64,000 nt of DNA, taken from the NCBI GenBank assembly GCA_018402585.1, contig JAGYIO010000003.1:1-64000 (forward strand). Reading direction: 5' to 3'. A program made the translations under genes and the position numbers. Positions 27,256-35,927 of this stretch are shown one piece after another. The notes below the pieces were generated by a model, which saw only the letters and a list, made by a program, of their open reading frames with translations, ran no database searches and was not told the origin of the DNA. Positions within the stretch are counted from its first letter, which is position 1. Every line of letters starts with the position of its first letter. The DNA comes from Chthoniobacterales bacterium. GTDB taxonomy: Bacteria; Verrucomicrobiota; Verrucomicrobiia; Chthoniobacterales; JACTMZ01.

Positions 27256-28365
27256 TTATCGCGTGTCCGGCGCCTGCAGCCCGACCAACCCGCCTCCGTA
27301 TCCCGTCATTTCGAGGTAGCCCCGCGCCCCTATCGCCTGCCCGCCCCGCGTCCCCACGGCCCGCACACTTCCCTCCCAATAAGAAATCGGACGCAGGACC
27401 AACTCCTGTTCGTCCAAGGCGGCCTCCACCGTGACCTCCAAATCCAGCTTCGGGATGCGCACCGTCCACTCCACCGGATAAACACCCCCAGTGGCCTCGC
27501 TTCGCCAAGTCCGCCCCGGCAACATCTCGAAATCTTCATTCTTCACCGCCGTGCTTGCGCCCTTTGCGTCGATCCACGTTCCATGCGAAAACGGATCGCG
27601 TCCCCCATCCTTCAGCCGGATCTGGAAAAGCATCAACTCCGTCCCGTCCTCGAATTGCAAACTCAACCAGTCCCAACCGGTCTGGTCTTCCGTCAATTGG
27701 TTGGTCGCCCATTCTTGATCGAACCATGACCAGCCATTCACCGCCACCGCCCGGCCGTCGATCATCAGGCGCCCAACGGTTTCCAGCCGGGTGAAAGAAT
27801 AGTAGTGCGAAGCCCGTCCCTCACCCTCGGACTTCTGACTCACCCCGTTGTCGCCGTGGAAGACCGGGGGCTTGTCTGGAATGAGCGTTAGTTCCAAGGC
27901 AAACGTATCGTCCTTCGCCTGCAAAACAAACCCGCCGCCCTCCCGCAGACGCAACTCCCAGTCCTCAATCCATGCCACACGGTCGCCCTCGGCAAAGCCC
28001 GCTTCGCCGAATGCCCCGCGCGAGACCTTTTGCGCATAATGGAAACGTCCGCCGGAAATCTCCGTCACCGCGAAGTGGGCCAGCTTGATCTCACCGACCG
28101 CAAAACGCGTTTCGACCTCTACTTGCCGTTGCACGCCCTGACGGAAAAACGTGAGCTGATACCCGTAGTCCCGCCCATCGTCTCCGGTCAGGTTCCCCGT
28201 GAAATACCACCACTCGGTTTTGAAGTCCGGGTGCGCATGGTGATCCCGCGGAAATTCGTATTTCCAACCAGGCAAGGCCAGGGCCCAGCCGTCGGCCGCC
28301 GCCTGCGGGGTAACAAGTCCGCTCCAGCCGGTCAAAAGCAGGGCGCTAATAAAGAAACGATTCAC
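27256..28365 (-). CDS. CrtC/AttH-like lipocalin-domain protein (carotenoid 1,2-hydratase family)
   Basis: A 369-residue exported protein of the hydroxyneurosporene synthase/AttH family. An N-terminal signal (FFISALLLTGWSG ... QAAADG) is followed by two lipocalin-like halves with the family's KTEWWYFTGNL, YGYQLTFFRQG and WSWFDQEW motifs. Such proteins in non-phototrophs are often next to ABC transporters and are probably lipid or hydrophobic-ligand processing. The start is GTG 28365, which has AGGAGG 12 bp upstream and overlaps the preceding gene by 20 bp. It is the last gene of a three-gene operon. Confidence 0.82.
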   Translation of the reverse strand: MNRFFISALLLTGWSGLVTPQAAADGWALALPGWKYEFPRDHHAHPDFKTEWWYFTGNLTGDDGRDYGYQLTFFRQGVQRQVEVETRFAVGEIKLAHFAVTEISGGRFHYAQKVSRGAFGEAGFAEGDRVAWIEDWELRLREGGGFVLQAKDDTFALELTLIPDKPPVFHGDNGVSQKSEGEGRASHYYSFTRLETVGRLMIDGRAVAVNGWSWFDQEWATNQLTEDQTGWDWLSLQFEDGTELMLFQIRLKDGGRDPFSHGTWIDAKGASTAVKNEDFEMLPGRTWRSEATGGVYPVEWTVRIPKLDLEVTVEAALDEQELVLRPISYWEGSVRAVGTRGGQAIGARGYLEMTGYGGGLVGLQAPDTR

Positions 28366-29188
28366 GCGGCGCTTCGACCTCCTCGATTTTTTCCAGTTCC
28401 AGACTCGGCTCAATGACCCCTCCCCGGTTTTCGAAACGTGCCACGCCGGTAATCCTGACCCACCCCATACGCGGCACCTCCACCGATTCACCCACCACCT
28501 TGATGCCCAGCGGTCGCGCATCCGCCGCACAGCAGACGACAAACATGCGGACCAAATCGAACCCGCCCTTCGCTCCGCCCCGCGGCGGAACATACTGGCC
28601 GAGGATAGAAACCCGCTGGTTTTCGAATTCTTCCCGCAAGGCCGGTTCCTGCGCGGCGAAGAGCAAGTCGAGCGTCTCCACTTGAATCGCCCCATCCGCA
28701 GTGCGGGTGAAATATTCCACCCCTTCCTCCTGATCCTCGGGCCATGATGCGTCAGCCGAATCCACACTATCATCCCACGCCGGGGCATCCTGCCAGGAAC
28801 CGCCCGGCAATTCCGCGGAGGGCAATTGCGAGACATCGGTCACGATCCCCCGGTTCATCACCATGGCTTCGCCGAATTGGCTGGGCGAAATGAAAGCCGC
28901 CGCGGTGATAGGCAGTAAGAGCACGCCGAAAGCAAAGACCGCACCCGCGCTCAGCCGTCGTCTCGGTTCCTCCCCCTCGTGATGACAACCACAGTCGTCG
29001 CAGCCCGCATCGGTCTGACGCGAGGCCCACCACCACAAAGCCCCCAAGACGACCAGGCCGGCCCCGGCGGCGGCGACATAGGCGTGGAACTGTGGGTGCA
29101 AATACGATGCGATGCGTCCGCTCAGGTAAAAATAAAGAAAAGTCGTTCCCCAGAGGAGCAAGGTGACGAGGGTGAGGATTCTCTTCAT
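28346..29188 (-). CDS. TIGR03943/DUF1980 family two-domain membrane protein
   Basis: A 280-residue protein with two N-terminal transmembrane helices, a short Cys/His-rich linker (GCDDCGCHHEGEE) and a third helix, then an exported C-terminal domain with MFVVCCAADARPLG and IEPSLELEKIEEVE, typical of TIGR03943 proteins. The family is nearly always paired with the DUF318-type permease encoded just upstream (1-bp overlap), and in Bacillus-type genomes the pair is linked to metal homeostasis. The Cys/His linker could bind zinc; that is an inference. Confidence 0.83.
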   Translation of the reverse strand: MKRILTLVTLLLWGTTFLYFYLSGRIASYLHPQFHAYVAAAGAGLVVLGALWWWASRQTDAGCDDCGCHHEGEEPRRRLSAGAVFAFGVLLLPITAAAFISPSQFGEAMVMNRGIVTDVSQLPSAELPGGSWQDAPAWDDSVDSADASWPEDQEEGVEYFTRTADGAIQVETLDLLFAAQEPALREEFENQRVSILGQYVPPRGGAKGGFDLVRMFVVCCAADARPLGIKVVGESVEVPRMGWVRITGVARFENRGGVIEPSLELEKIEEVEAPRESFLY

Positions 29189-30114
29189 TATCCGCGGAAG
29201 TTGGGGATGGGTAGCAAAGTGCAGGCCGCGAAAATCAGCAAAATGAGTGCCGCGACGAGGAAGCCGATGAAGCGCTTGCGGAAGACCAACCCGTAAATGA
29301 AGACCAGCTTCAGATCGACCACCGGGCCGAAACTCATGAAGGCCAGCTTCGCGGCGGACGGAAACGCGGTGAAGGTCGCGGCGACAAAAGCGTCCGACGT
29401 GCTGCACAAGGAAAGCAGGGCAGCCAAAGCCATCATGCTCCCGACGGCCAGCGCACGGTCATCGGCCAGCGGCATGATCACCTGCTGGTTCACGCTCGTG
29501 TTGAAGAGCGTGGCCACCGCCGCACCGAGGACAAAAAAGACCGTCACATCCAGAAAGTCACCCGTGGCCGCCCGCACTGCGGCGGCCGACTTTTCTTTCC
29601 CGCTCCGTAGATCGGGGTGGTCGTCAATCACCGGGGCGGCGACCAGATCCGGTCTGAGCACCCAGACACGGCGCAGGAAATGGACGATGCTGGCGATGAC
29701 CACCGCAACGGCGAAGGACAGCGCGATCCGGCAGAGCATCATTTCCAACGGTCCCTGACCGCGGAAAGCCGCATAAGTGCTCACGGCCACGATCGGATTC
29801 ACCACCGGGGCCGCGAGCATGTAGGCCATGGCACTGGAGAGGGGCAGACCTTTCTGCAGGAGGCGGCGAATGACCACCACAATGCCGCATTCGCACATTG
29901 GCAAGATGGCCCCGAGGGCGCCGCCAAGGAGGATGCCGCCGGCCGGATGGCGCGGAAGAAGACGCGCGAGTACCCGTGGCGGGAGAAACGCGTCGATCAA
30001 GCCGCTCAAGACCACCCCAGCCAGAATGAAGGGCACCCCTTCGAGCACCACACTCAGGAAGGAGTAAGCGAAGTCCGGCAAACTAAACCAAAACCAGTGA
30101 TCCATCCGATCCAA
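29188..30114 (-). CDS. Permease, DUF318/UPF0718 family (YraQ-like)
   Basis: A 308-residue inner-membrane protein with about eight helices. The signature GALGAILPMCECGIVVVIRR, then AAPVVNPI, and later SLCSTSDAFVAA are the conserved repeats of this permease family. Substrates are not firmly known; metal or small oxyanion export has been proposed for relatives. It is the first gene of the permease / TIGR03943 / lipocalin operon, with stop and start of the next gene overlapping. The start may be at Met1 or Met4. Confidence 0.88.
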   Translation of the reverse strand: MDRMDHWFWFSLPDFAYSFLSVVLEGVPFILAGVVLSGLIDAFLPPRVLARLLPRHPAGGILLGGALGAILPMCECGIVVVIRRLLQKGLPLSSAMAYMLAAPVVNPIVAVSTYAAFRGQGPLEMMLCRIALSFAVAVVIASIVHFLRRVWVLRPDLVAAPVIDDHPDLRSGKEKSAAAVRAATGDFLDVTVFFVLGAAVATLFNTSVNQQVIMPLADDRALAVGSMMALAALLSLCSTSDAFVAATFTAFPSAAKLAFMSFGPVVDLKLVFIYGLVFRKRFIGFLVAALILLIFAACTLLPIPNFRG

Positions 30115-30233
30115 GAGTTGAAATCAGATCGCAGGTAAAGGCAAACGGGCAGTGGTTCGGTCCGGAAGAAATCGGTTGCCTTCCCCGTTGCCGAGGCTTC
30201 CCTCTGCCCTTCAAAGCCATACCCTCCCGAGGC

Positions 30234-31196
30234 ATGCCGATGGCCCGTTCTGCGTTTGCCCTTCTCGTCCTTTCGCTTCCCCTCTCACCCGGACTAGCCG
30301 GGGCGCCGCACAACGGACTGGTTGCGCTCGAGACGGTGCAACCTCCCTGCCTACCCGAGGTGCGCTACGCCACAAGGCACAATTTCACCGGTGAGATTCT
30401 TTACCCGCTACCGCGTCTCTTCCTTCACCGCGATGCTGCCCGCGCCTTGAGCCGGGTGCAGCGCGATCTGCAGAAACGCGGGCTTGGCCTCAAAGTGTGG
30501 GATGCCTACCGGCCGCTCGCCGTGCAGCAAAAAATGTGGAACCTCATCCGCGACGAGCGCTACGTCTCCGATCCGGCCAAAAATCAGGGTCGACACACCC
30601 GGGGCACCGCGGTTGATATCACCTTGGTCGATAAGACGGGCCGTGAATTGCCCATGCCCAGCGACTTCGACGATTTCAGCGAGCGCGCCCACCGTGATTA
30701 TCGGGGAGGCACCGCCGAGCAGCGCCGCAACCGTCAACTCCTTGCGGACGTCATGCAAAGGCACGGCTTCATCGGCTTCCCTACCGAGTGGTGGCACTTC
30801 GACCTGAAAGGATGGGAAGCTTATCCCCCTCTCGACATTCCAATCGATACTCTCGCCCAGGAAACGCCTGCCGACGCCCGTCTTGGCAGCATCGAGCACC
30901 TCGTCTTTGTCTGGCTCAAGCGTCCCGGCAACATAGCAGACCGCGCCGCGCTCATCCGCGCGACCAAAGAACTCCGCGAGTCCACCGGCCTCATCGAATC
31001 GGTCCGCTACGGAGGCCCTGTCCCGAGCCAGCGCCCGACGGTGGACGACACTTTCGACCTCGCTCTCCTCATGCGCTTCAAGGACCGACCGGCTCTGGCC
31101 AACTTCGAGAAAAACCCCGCGCACGAAAAAGCCATCCGTGAAGTGCTCCGGCCGCTGACCCGCAAAGTGCTTATTTATGACGTCGCCACGGAATAA
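30234..31196 (+). CDS. VanX-type D-Ala-D-Ala dipeptidase fused to a C-terminal Dabb domain
   Basis: A 320-residue exported protein. After a signal peptide (to about residue 24), residues 30-205 form an M15D zinc peptidase: zinc ligands in GRHTRGTAVDITL (His and Asp) and the catalytic Glu plus His in EWWHFD. Such enzymes cleave D-Ala-D-Ala or cell-wall peptides. Residues about 215-318 (LGSIEHLVFVWLKRPG ... VLIYDVATE) match a stress-responsive alpha/beta-barrel (Dabb) domain, an unusual addition. ATG 30240 is an alternative start with GAGG 7 bp upstream. The gene is monocistronic. Confidence 0.85.
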   Translation: MPMARSAFALLVLSLPLSPGLAGAPHNGLVALETVQPPCLPEVRYATRHNFTGEILYPLPRLFLHRDAARALSRVQRDLQKRGLGLKVWDAYRPLAVQQKMWNLIRDERYVSDPAKNQGRHTRGTAVDITLVDKTGRELPMPSDFDDFSERAHRDYRGGTAEQRRNRQLLADVMQRHGFIGFPTEWWHFDLKGWEAYPPLDIPIDTLAQETPADARLGSIEHLVFVWLKRPGNIADRAALIRATKELRESTGLIESVRYGGPVPSQRPTVDDTFDLALLMRFKDRPALANFEKNPAHEKAIREVLRPLTRKVLIYDVATE

Positions 31197-31228
31197 CCAC
31201 CGCCCAGCCGCCTGTTCCACCCGAAAAA

Positions 31229-31256
31229 GAAAGCGGCTCCTAATGGAGCCGCTTTC
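31229..31256 (-). terminator. Intrinsic terminator of the small secreted-peptide gene
   Basis: An 11-bp perfect stem (AAAGCGGCTCC / GGAGCCGCTTT, loop of four) followed on the minus strand by a T-rich run (ctttcttttt). It lies 22 bp beyond the stop of the 46-residue gene and could also stop the convergent dipeptidase transcript. Confidence 0.8.
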
Positions 31257-31277
31257 ATGAAGGACAGAGAACCTGAC

Positions 31278-31418
31278 TTAGCTCTGCGTGCTCTCCGTCT
31301 TTTTGTCTTTCGACTTTTCGCCGCCGCCGGTGCAAGGACCGCAGTCATCAGCGAAGGTGGACGAGGAGAGGGCAACCAAGGCGATAGCCGTGGTAACAAT
31401 GGTTAGGAATGATTTCAT
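31278..31418 (-). CDS. Small secreted CGPC-motif peptide (46 aa)
   Basis: ATG at 31418 opens a 46-residue frame: MKSFLTIVTTAIALVALSS then STFADDCGPC and a Gly/Lys-rich tail ending TESTQS. The first 23 residues are a convincing Sec signal with an AxA-like TFA cleavage site, leaving a mature peptide of about 23 residues with a CGPC motif like thioredoxin-type redox centres. A strong terminator follows it, which supports a real transcript. No homologue is recognised; it may be a metal-binding or redox-active exported peptide. Confidence 0.68.
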   Translation of the reverse strand: MKSFLTIVTTAIALVALSSSTFADDCGPCTGGGEKSKDKKTESTQS

Positions 31419-31590
31419 CACCTAATCTACGACCATCCCGCCCGTCCGGATGTTCAATCTTTCATTCCGGTTTCGGGAGTCCCCCGGAAGCGCTGCTTAC
31501 ACTCGGCCCGCATCGTAAGCGAAGAGGGCCATCCGGCCCTTGGATCAGGGAGAACTCGACAAGGTTTATCGTCGGGGCATTCTTACCGGC

Positions 31591-32718
31591 ATGCATTCCA
31601 CCCTTCCTATCCTCCTCTCTGCTTCGATCCTCGCCTGCTCCCCGGCCCAAGCCTGCTCGCGCGCCCTCTTCAAAAACAGCGAAGGCAGCGTGTTCACTGG
31701 TCGCTCGATGGACTGGATGAACGCCACCGCCACCGATCTTTATCTTTTCCCGCGCGGTCTGTCACGCGAAGGGGGCACTTCAGGTGACACCCTCAAATGG
31801 ACGTCGAAATACGGCAGCCTGATTTCTTCCTTCTACAATGCGGCCACGGCCGACGGCATCAATGAGAAGGGTTTGGTCGCCAACTTGCTCTACCTCTCCG
31901 TCTCCGATTACGGTTCTCCGGAAGGGAAACCCACCCTCAACATTGCGGCATGGACACAATACGTCCTCGACAATTTTGCCACGGTCGCCGAGGCCGTCGC
32001 CGCTTTGGAAAAAGAGCCCTTCCGCATTATCGCACCCGTTCTGCCCGGCGGGGTCGCCGCCAGCGGCCACCTTGCCATCTCGGACTCTTCCGGGGATTCT
32101 GCCATCTTCGAATACCTCGACGGCAAATTGGTCATTCATCACGGTCCCGAATACAAAGTCATGACCAATGAACCCGCTTACAACGAGCAGTTGGCCATCA
32201 ACAAGTATTGGAAGGACGTCAAGGGCGACGACTTCCTCCCCGGCACCTCGCGTCCGGCCGACCGCTTCGCCCGTGCCTCCTATTACATCAACGCCATCCC
32301 GACGAAACTTGATTCGGCTTATGCCGCCATGGTCCCCGGACAAGACCTCGACGCGCAAAGCATCGCCAGCGTACTCGGAGTGATCCGCGATGTCAGCGTG
32401 CCTCTCGGGATCAGCACACCCGGCCAGCCCAATGTGGCCTCCACGACCTGGCGTACGATCTCGGACCAAAAATCGCTGGTCTATTACTTTGACTCCGCGA
32501 CCTCGCCGAACATTTTCTATGTCGAGCTCGGTAAACTCGATTTTTCGGCGGGTGCCCCGGTGAAAAAGCTGCCTGTCTCCGGCGGCCAAATTTACGGCGG
32601 GGAAGTCTCGGACAAACTCCAGCCTGCCGAACCCTTCGCGTGGCTCCCGGATGATGCAGCCTCCGCTCCGGTTCCGGGAGATGCCCCCGAAGCCTCCGAG
32701 AATACACCGGGTGCCTGA
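31591..32718 (+). CDS. Secreted linear amide C-N hydrolase (choloylglycine hydrolase family), paralog 1
   Basis: N-terminal-nucleophile amidase of the penicillin V acylase/bile salt hydrolase family, exported to the periplasm or outside. ATG 31591 starts a 21-residue signal ending AQA, directly followed by the nucleophile Cys22. Counting from that Cys as 1, Arg17 and Asp20 are in GRSMDW, the catalytic Asn is in MTNEPAYN and the Arg is in DRFARA, so all five classic residues are present. Length 375. A Pro/Ala-rich tail ends the protein. Only this one of six paralogs in the window keeps Asp20 and is on the plus strand. The amide substrate is unknown. Confidence 0.88.
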   Translation: MHSTLPILLSASILACSPAQACSRALFKNSEGSVFTGRSMDWMNATATDLYLFPRGLSREGGTSGDTLKWTSKYGSLISSFYNAATADGINEKGLVANLLYLSVSDYGSPEGKPTLNIAAWTQYVLDNFATVAEAVAALEKEPFRIIAPVLPGGVAASGHLAISDSSGDSAIFEYLDGKLVIHHGPEYKVMTNEPAYNEQLAINKYWKDVKGDDFLPGTSRPADRFARASYYINAIPTKLDSAYAAMVPGQDLDAQSIASVLGVIRDVSVPLGISTPGQPNVASTTWRTISDQKSLVYYFDSATSPNIFYVELGKLDFSAGAPVKKLPVSGGQIYGGEVSDKLQPAEPFAWLPDDAASAPVPGDAPEASENTPGA

Positions 32719-32719
32719 C

Positions 32720-33364
32720 ATGGACCATTTCACCGAATACCTCAAGGTTTTCATCGCGGTCTTCGTGCTGGTCAACCCGCTCGAAGGCATCCCCATTTAT
32801 TTGGCCCGTACTCAGGGCATGTCCAACGCGCAGCGTTTGGCCATCGCACGTACCACGTCGATTGCCATCGCGATCATCCTCTGGGTCGCCCTCGCCCTCG
32901 GCCATGTGGTTCTGCAGCTCCTTGGTATCAGCGTCGGGGCCTTCACCTTGGCCGGCGGCATCATCATTTTTCTCATCGCCCTGAAAATGGTCCTCGGCCC
33001 CACGGGCGGCGACCTCGGCGGATCCGGTCCCGCCGATGGCAGCTTCGCCATCGTGCCGCTGGCCATCCCGCTCCTCGCCGGACCCGGCCCGATCAGTAGC
33101 GTGATCGTCTACGCGAGCAAAGGCATCACCGGGCAGGGCGCCTCGCTCAGCGATGATCTGGTGCTGGCCGGCATCATTCTCGTCGTGGCCGTCGCCGCCT
33201 TTCTTTCGCTGGCCGTGGCCGATCCGGCCCGCCGCTTGCTCGGTGACACCGGCATCAATGTCTTCACCCGCATCGCCGGCATCCTCGTCGCTGCCATCGC
33301 CCTCGGTCTCGTCCACGAAGGCCTCGGCATGCTCTACCCGCAGTTGGCCAGCTCTGCGCCGTAA
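32720..33364 (+). CDS. MarC family integral membrane protein
   Basis: A 214-residue protein with six hydrophobic helices of the MarC (UPF0056) family. Motifs include FVLVNPLEGIPIYL in helix 1, LAGGIIIFLIALKM, and VPLAIPLLAGPGPIS. The family was once tied to antibiotic resistance, but its function is unsettled. ATG 32720 lies 1 bp after the amidase stop, so it is probably co-transcribed with paralog 1; GTG 32711 is an alternative. Confidence 0.9.
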   Translation: MDHFTEYLKVFIAVFVLVNPLEGIPIYLARTQGMSNAQRLAIARTTSIAIAIILWVALALGHVVLQLLGISVGAFTLAGGIIIFLIALKMVLGPTGGDLGGSGPADGSFAIVPLAIPLLAGPGPISSVIVYASKGITGQGASLSDDLVLAGIILVVAVAAFLSLAVADPARRLLGDTGINVFTRIAGILVAAIALGLVHEGLGMLYPQLASSAP

Positions 33365-33474
33365 CGAGCAAAACCACGACACACCCTTGTAGCGTCGCCA
33401 GCCTGTCCGCCCGGGGGCGGATTCCCAAAGATGGTCGTTATTCCCCCGGCGGCCCGCACCCCGCACCTATCTTG

Positions 33475-33834
33475 CTACCGTCCCGCCAGCCCCAACTCTC
33501 GGGCAGCCTTCATCAGCCGCACGTCTTTACTCCACAGACCGATTCCCTCCACCGCACAGGACGCCAGCAAGTTCACATCGACGAGCCCCAGACCGCGTCC
33601 ATGCAGCGCATGACGGCCGATAAAAAACATCACTTCATCATGCGACACTGACTCAACCCGCGGCAGATCGGTGAGCAGTGATAGAATTTCTTGCCGGTTC
33701 CGCAGGTTCCCGCAGGCCAGTTCACCGATAACGAACGGGTGAACCACGACCTCGCCATTCTCGAGCAAGCGAGTCAGCCGCTCCTCACCCGACCGCAGAT
33801 GGTCGATCCAGACCGAGGTATCAACCAGCAGCAT
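33475..33834 (-). CDS. vapC: VapC-type PIN-domain ribonuclease toxin
   Basis: A 119-residue PIN nuclease. The acidic metal-binding residues are visible: Asp5 in LLVDTSVWIDHL, Glu in IGELACG, and Asp in GLVDVNLLAS, with LWSKDVRL in the C-terminal part. VapC toxins cut tRNA or rRNA. The start abuts the stop of the vapB gene with no gap, the classic antitoxin-first operon. Confidence 0.93.
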   Translation of the reverse strand: MLLVDTSVWIDHLRSGEERLTRLLENGEVVVHPFVIGELACGNLRNRQEILSLLTDLPRVESVSHDEVMFFIGRHALHGRGLGLVDVNLLASCAVEGIGLWSKDVRLMKAARELGLAGR

Positions 33835-34026
33835 TCAGGCGGCACGGCGCCGCGGCACCGCTTTGGCTTTTTTCTCGGTGCCGCCCAACCGAGCCAGCCG
33901 CGCCGCACTCATCTTGGCGATCAACGCCTCCAACCCCATGTGCACCAAGGCCGTCTTTTCCTTTACCCCCGCCAAAGCAGAGGCTTTCGAAATCATCTCC
34001 GCATCCAAAATCAACGTCGTCCTCAT
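33835..34026 (-). CDS. vapB: VapB-type antitoxin
   Basis: A 63-residue protein from ATG 34026: MRTTLILDAEMISKASALAG, the ribbon-helix-helix start typical of the VapB/DUF2191 group, then a basic tail (EKKAKAVPRRRAA). It neutralises VapC and represses the operon. The upstream extension of the frame (to 34095) lacks homology and is left out. Confidence 0.9.
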   Translation of the reverse strand: MRTTLILDAEMISKASALAGVKEKTALVHMGLEALIAKMSAARLARLGGTEKKAKAVPRRRAA

Positions 34027-34126
34027 GCATATCAATATGGCTGTTTCATCTGCATAGGTCAATCGCCGGCAGCACATTCCTTGTAGCGTTGCCACGCTGT
34101 TCGCCGCGGGCTCCGGCTCAGCTCAG

Positions 34127-34192
34127 GTGGATCGCGATGTCCCTATCGCGATATCGTTCCAAAACATCGCGCCCGGAGGTCGCGATCCACCC
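34127..34192. repeat. ATCGCGAT palindromic repeat, copy 1
   Basis: ggtggatcgcgatgtccc ... tcgcgatccacc: a 66-bp stretch with 12-bp inverted ends and an inner tatcgcgatatcg. A second copy in the same orientation lies at 35693-35760; together they bracket the ClC gene. The rest of the 263-bp gap 34027-34289 has no gene. Confidence 0.75.
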
Positions 34193-34289
34193 TTCCCCGC
34201 GCAATAAGCCGGGCGCTCATCTCAGTTGGTCGCTGTGGCGACCCGTCTCGCTCTGCTCGGCTGACCGCCGCTCCAATCCCACTCAGCCT

Positions 34290-35648
34290 TCAGGTCTCAG
34301 CCTTCTGCTCCATCCCTAAAAAGTTCTCCGCCAACGCCTCGTAAAGCGCCACCGGGCACACCCGCCGCGAGGCTTCGTAAGCGACGATCGACGCCACCCC
34401 CAGCGGCAAAGTAAAGGCCACGGCCCCCGTCATTTCGATGAGAATAATAAATGACGTCATCGGGCTCTGCACCACGCCGGAAAAATACGACACGACCCAC
34501 AACAAAATGATCCCCTGCACCGTCGCGCCCGTCACGGCCAGCCAGGGCGCCGTCAAATGACCCAACCCCGCCCCGACGGAAAACGACGGATCAAACAACC
34601 CGCCCGGAATCCCGGTCAGCAGCACCATCATCGTCACCGCCGCGCGCTGCAGCGCATACCACGGACCGATATTCTCCCGCACCGCCGCCATGCGCTCCAC
34701 TTCCTCCGCCGGCAGCGTCGCCAGATACTGCGGGCTGTCCTGCAAAATCAGCGCCCGTGCCTGATCGTAGCCGGTTCCCAGCGCCGCACCGTCCGAACTC
34801 CAGACGACCCCCGCACTGACCAAGCCGATGACCAGCGCCACCACCCAGAACCGCCGCCGGATCATCCTCGAGACATGCGGCACGACAAGGAGAAGCACCT
34901 TGGCAAAGAGCCCGCCAAGCAACCCGCCGGCCAGCCCGATGATCAGCACCGCGATCCACGGTCCGGGCGTCATAAACTCCAGGGGCAACAACCGGTCATA
35001 GTCGATGCGGCCGTAAAAGAAATAGTTGCCCAGAAAAACCACGCAGACCAGACACGCCACCATGACCGTGCGTACGATGGTGCCGAGATTTTCCTTATCG
35101 AACCGCCGTCCGATTTCCTCGAAGGCGAAGACGATCCCGGCGATCGGCGCATTGAAGGCCGCCGCAATGCCCGCCGCACCTCCGCCCATGATCAGCCCGC
35201 GTTCCATCAAATGACGCGGAAACACCGTCCATTTGCTCACCAAGTGCATGAAGCACGCCCCGAGTTGCACGGACGGTCCCTCGCGTCCGATCGACAAAAA
35301 CGAAAACATCCCCAAGCCCAGCAGCAACGCTTTACCGACCGCCACACGCATGGACAGCAACCGGTCCCGCAATTCCCCCGGCCCCGCCTGCAACACCGCG
35401 ATGGTCTGCGGGATCCCCGTGCCGTCGGTCCAAGGAAACACGTGATCGCGTAGCCAAAGAATCAAGGCGAACCCCAGCGGCATGATGATAAACACCGCCC
35501 ACGGTGCCGCTTCCCAGACGACCCGCGCCAGCTTGGTCGACTGCAGATCGAAAAAGGCGAAGAGCAGCGCCCCCAGGCCCGCGAAAACCGCGCCGATCAA
35601 CGCCGCGCCAAGTGCGCGCCAGGTGCTGTGCGTGGATTCGTTCTTCAT
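34290..35648 (-). CDS. ClC-type chloride channel / H+ antiporter
   Basis: A 452-residue member of the ClC family. The selectivity sequence GREGPSVQLG is clear, and the other anion-site stretches are recognisable in GIPGGLFDPSFSVGAGLG. The early gating-region Glu in GREGP is present; whether it is a channel or exchanger depends on the proton glutamate, which I cannot place with certainty. ClC proteins help in acid resistance, and gadB lies about 26 kb away, though no link is shown. The gene stands alone between two ATCGCGAT repeats. Confidence 0.92.
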   Translation of the reverse strand: MKNESTHSTWRALGAALIGAVFAGLGALLFAFFDLQSTKLARVVWEAAPWAVFIIMPLGFALILWLRDHVFPWTDGTGIPQTIAVLQAGPGELRDRLLSMRVAVGKALLLGLGMFSFLSIGREGPSVQLGACFMHLVSKWTVFPRHLMERGLIMGGGAAGIAAAFNAPIAGIVFAFEEIGRRFDKENLGTIVRTVMVACLVCVVFLGNYFFYGRIDYDRLLPLEFMTPGPWIAVLIIGLAGGLLGGLFAKVLLLVVPHVSRMIRRRFWVVALVIGLVSAGVVWSSDGAALGTGYDQARALILQDSPQYLATLPAEEVERMAAVRENIGPWYALQRAAVTMMVLLTGIPGGLFDPSFSVGAGLGHLTAPWLAVTGATVQGIILLWVVSYFSGVVQSPMTSFIILIEMTGAVAFTLPLGVASIVAYEASRRVCPVALYEALAENFLGMEQKAET

Positions 35649-35692
35649 CGGGAATGCGGTATAACAAGGTCAGCGCGTGCCGTCGATGATCC

Positions 35693-35760
35693 GGTGGATC
35701 GCGATGTCCCCATCGCGATAAATCGACCCACAATATCGCGCCCGGAGGGCACGATCCACC
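35693..35760. repeat. ATCGCGAT palindromic repeat, copy 2
   Basis: Same architecture and orientation as 34127-34192 (ggtggatcgcgatgtccc ... cgcccggagggcacgatccacc), 68 bp. The remaining non-coding sequence up to 35927 shows no gene. Confidence 0.75.
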
Positions 35761-35927
35761 CAAGCTTGGACGAAGGGAACCGTGTCCAGCCGGAACCGAG
35801 GCATGGCGAGATAGCCCGCAGGCAATCACACGGCTGGACACAATCCTCTTCAATCTTCCCTAATTTGACCGCTTCGCTCAGCTCTTCGAGCTGTCTGTCT
35901 CGCTCCGCTCGGCTGTGGCCTGCCTTT

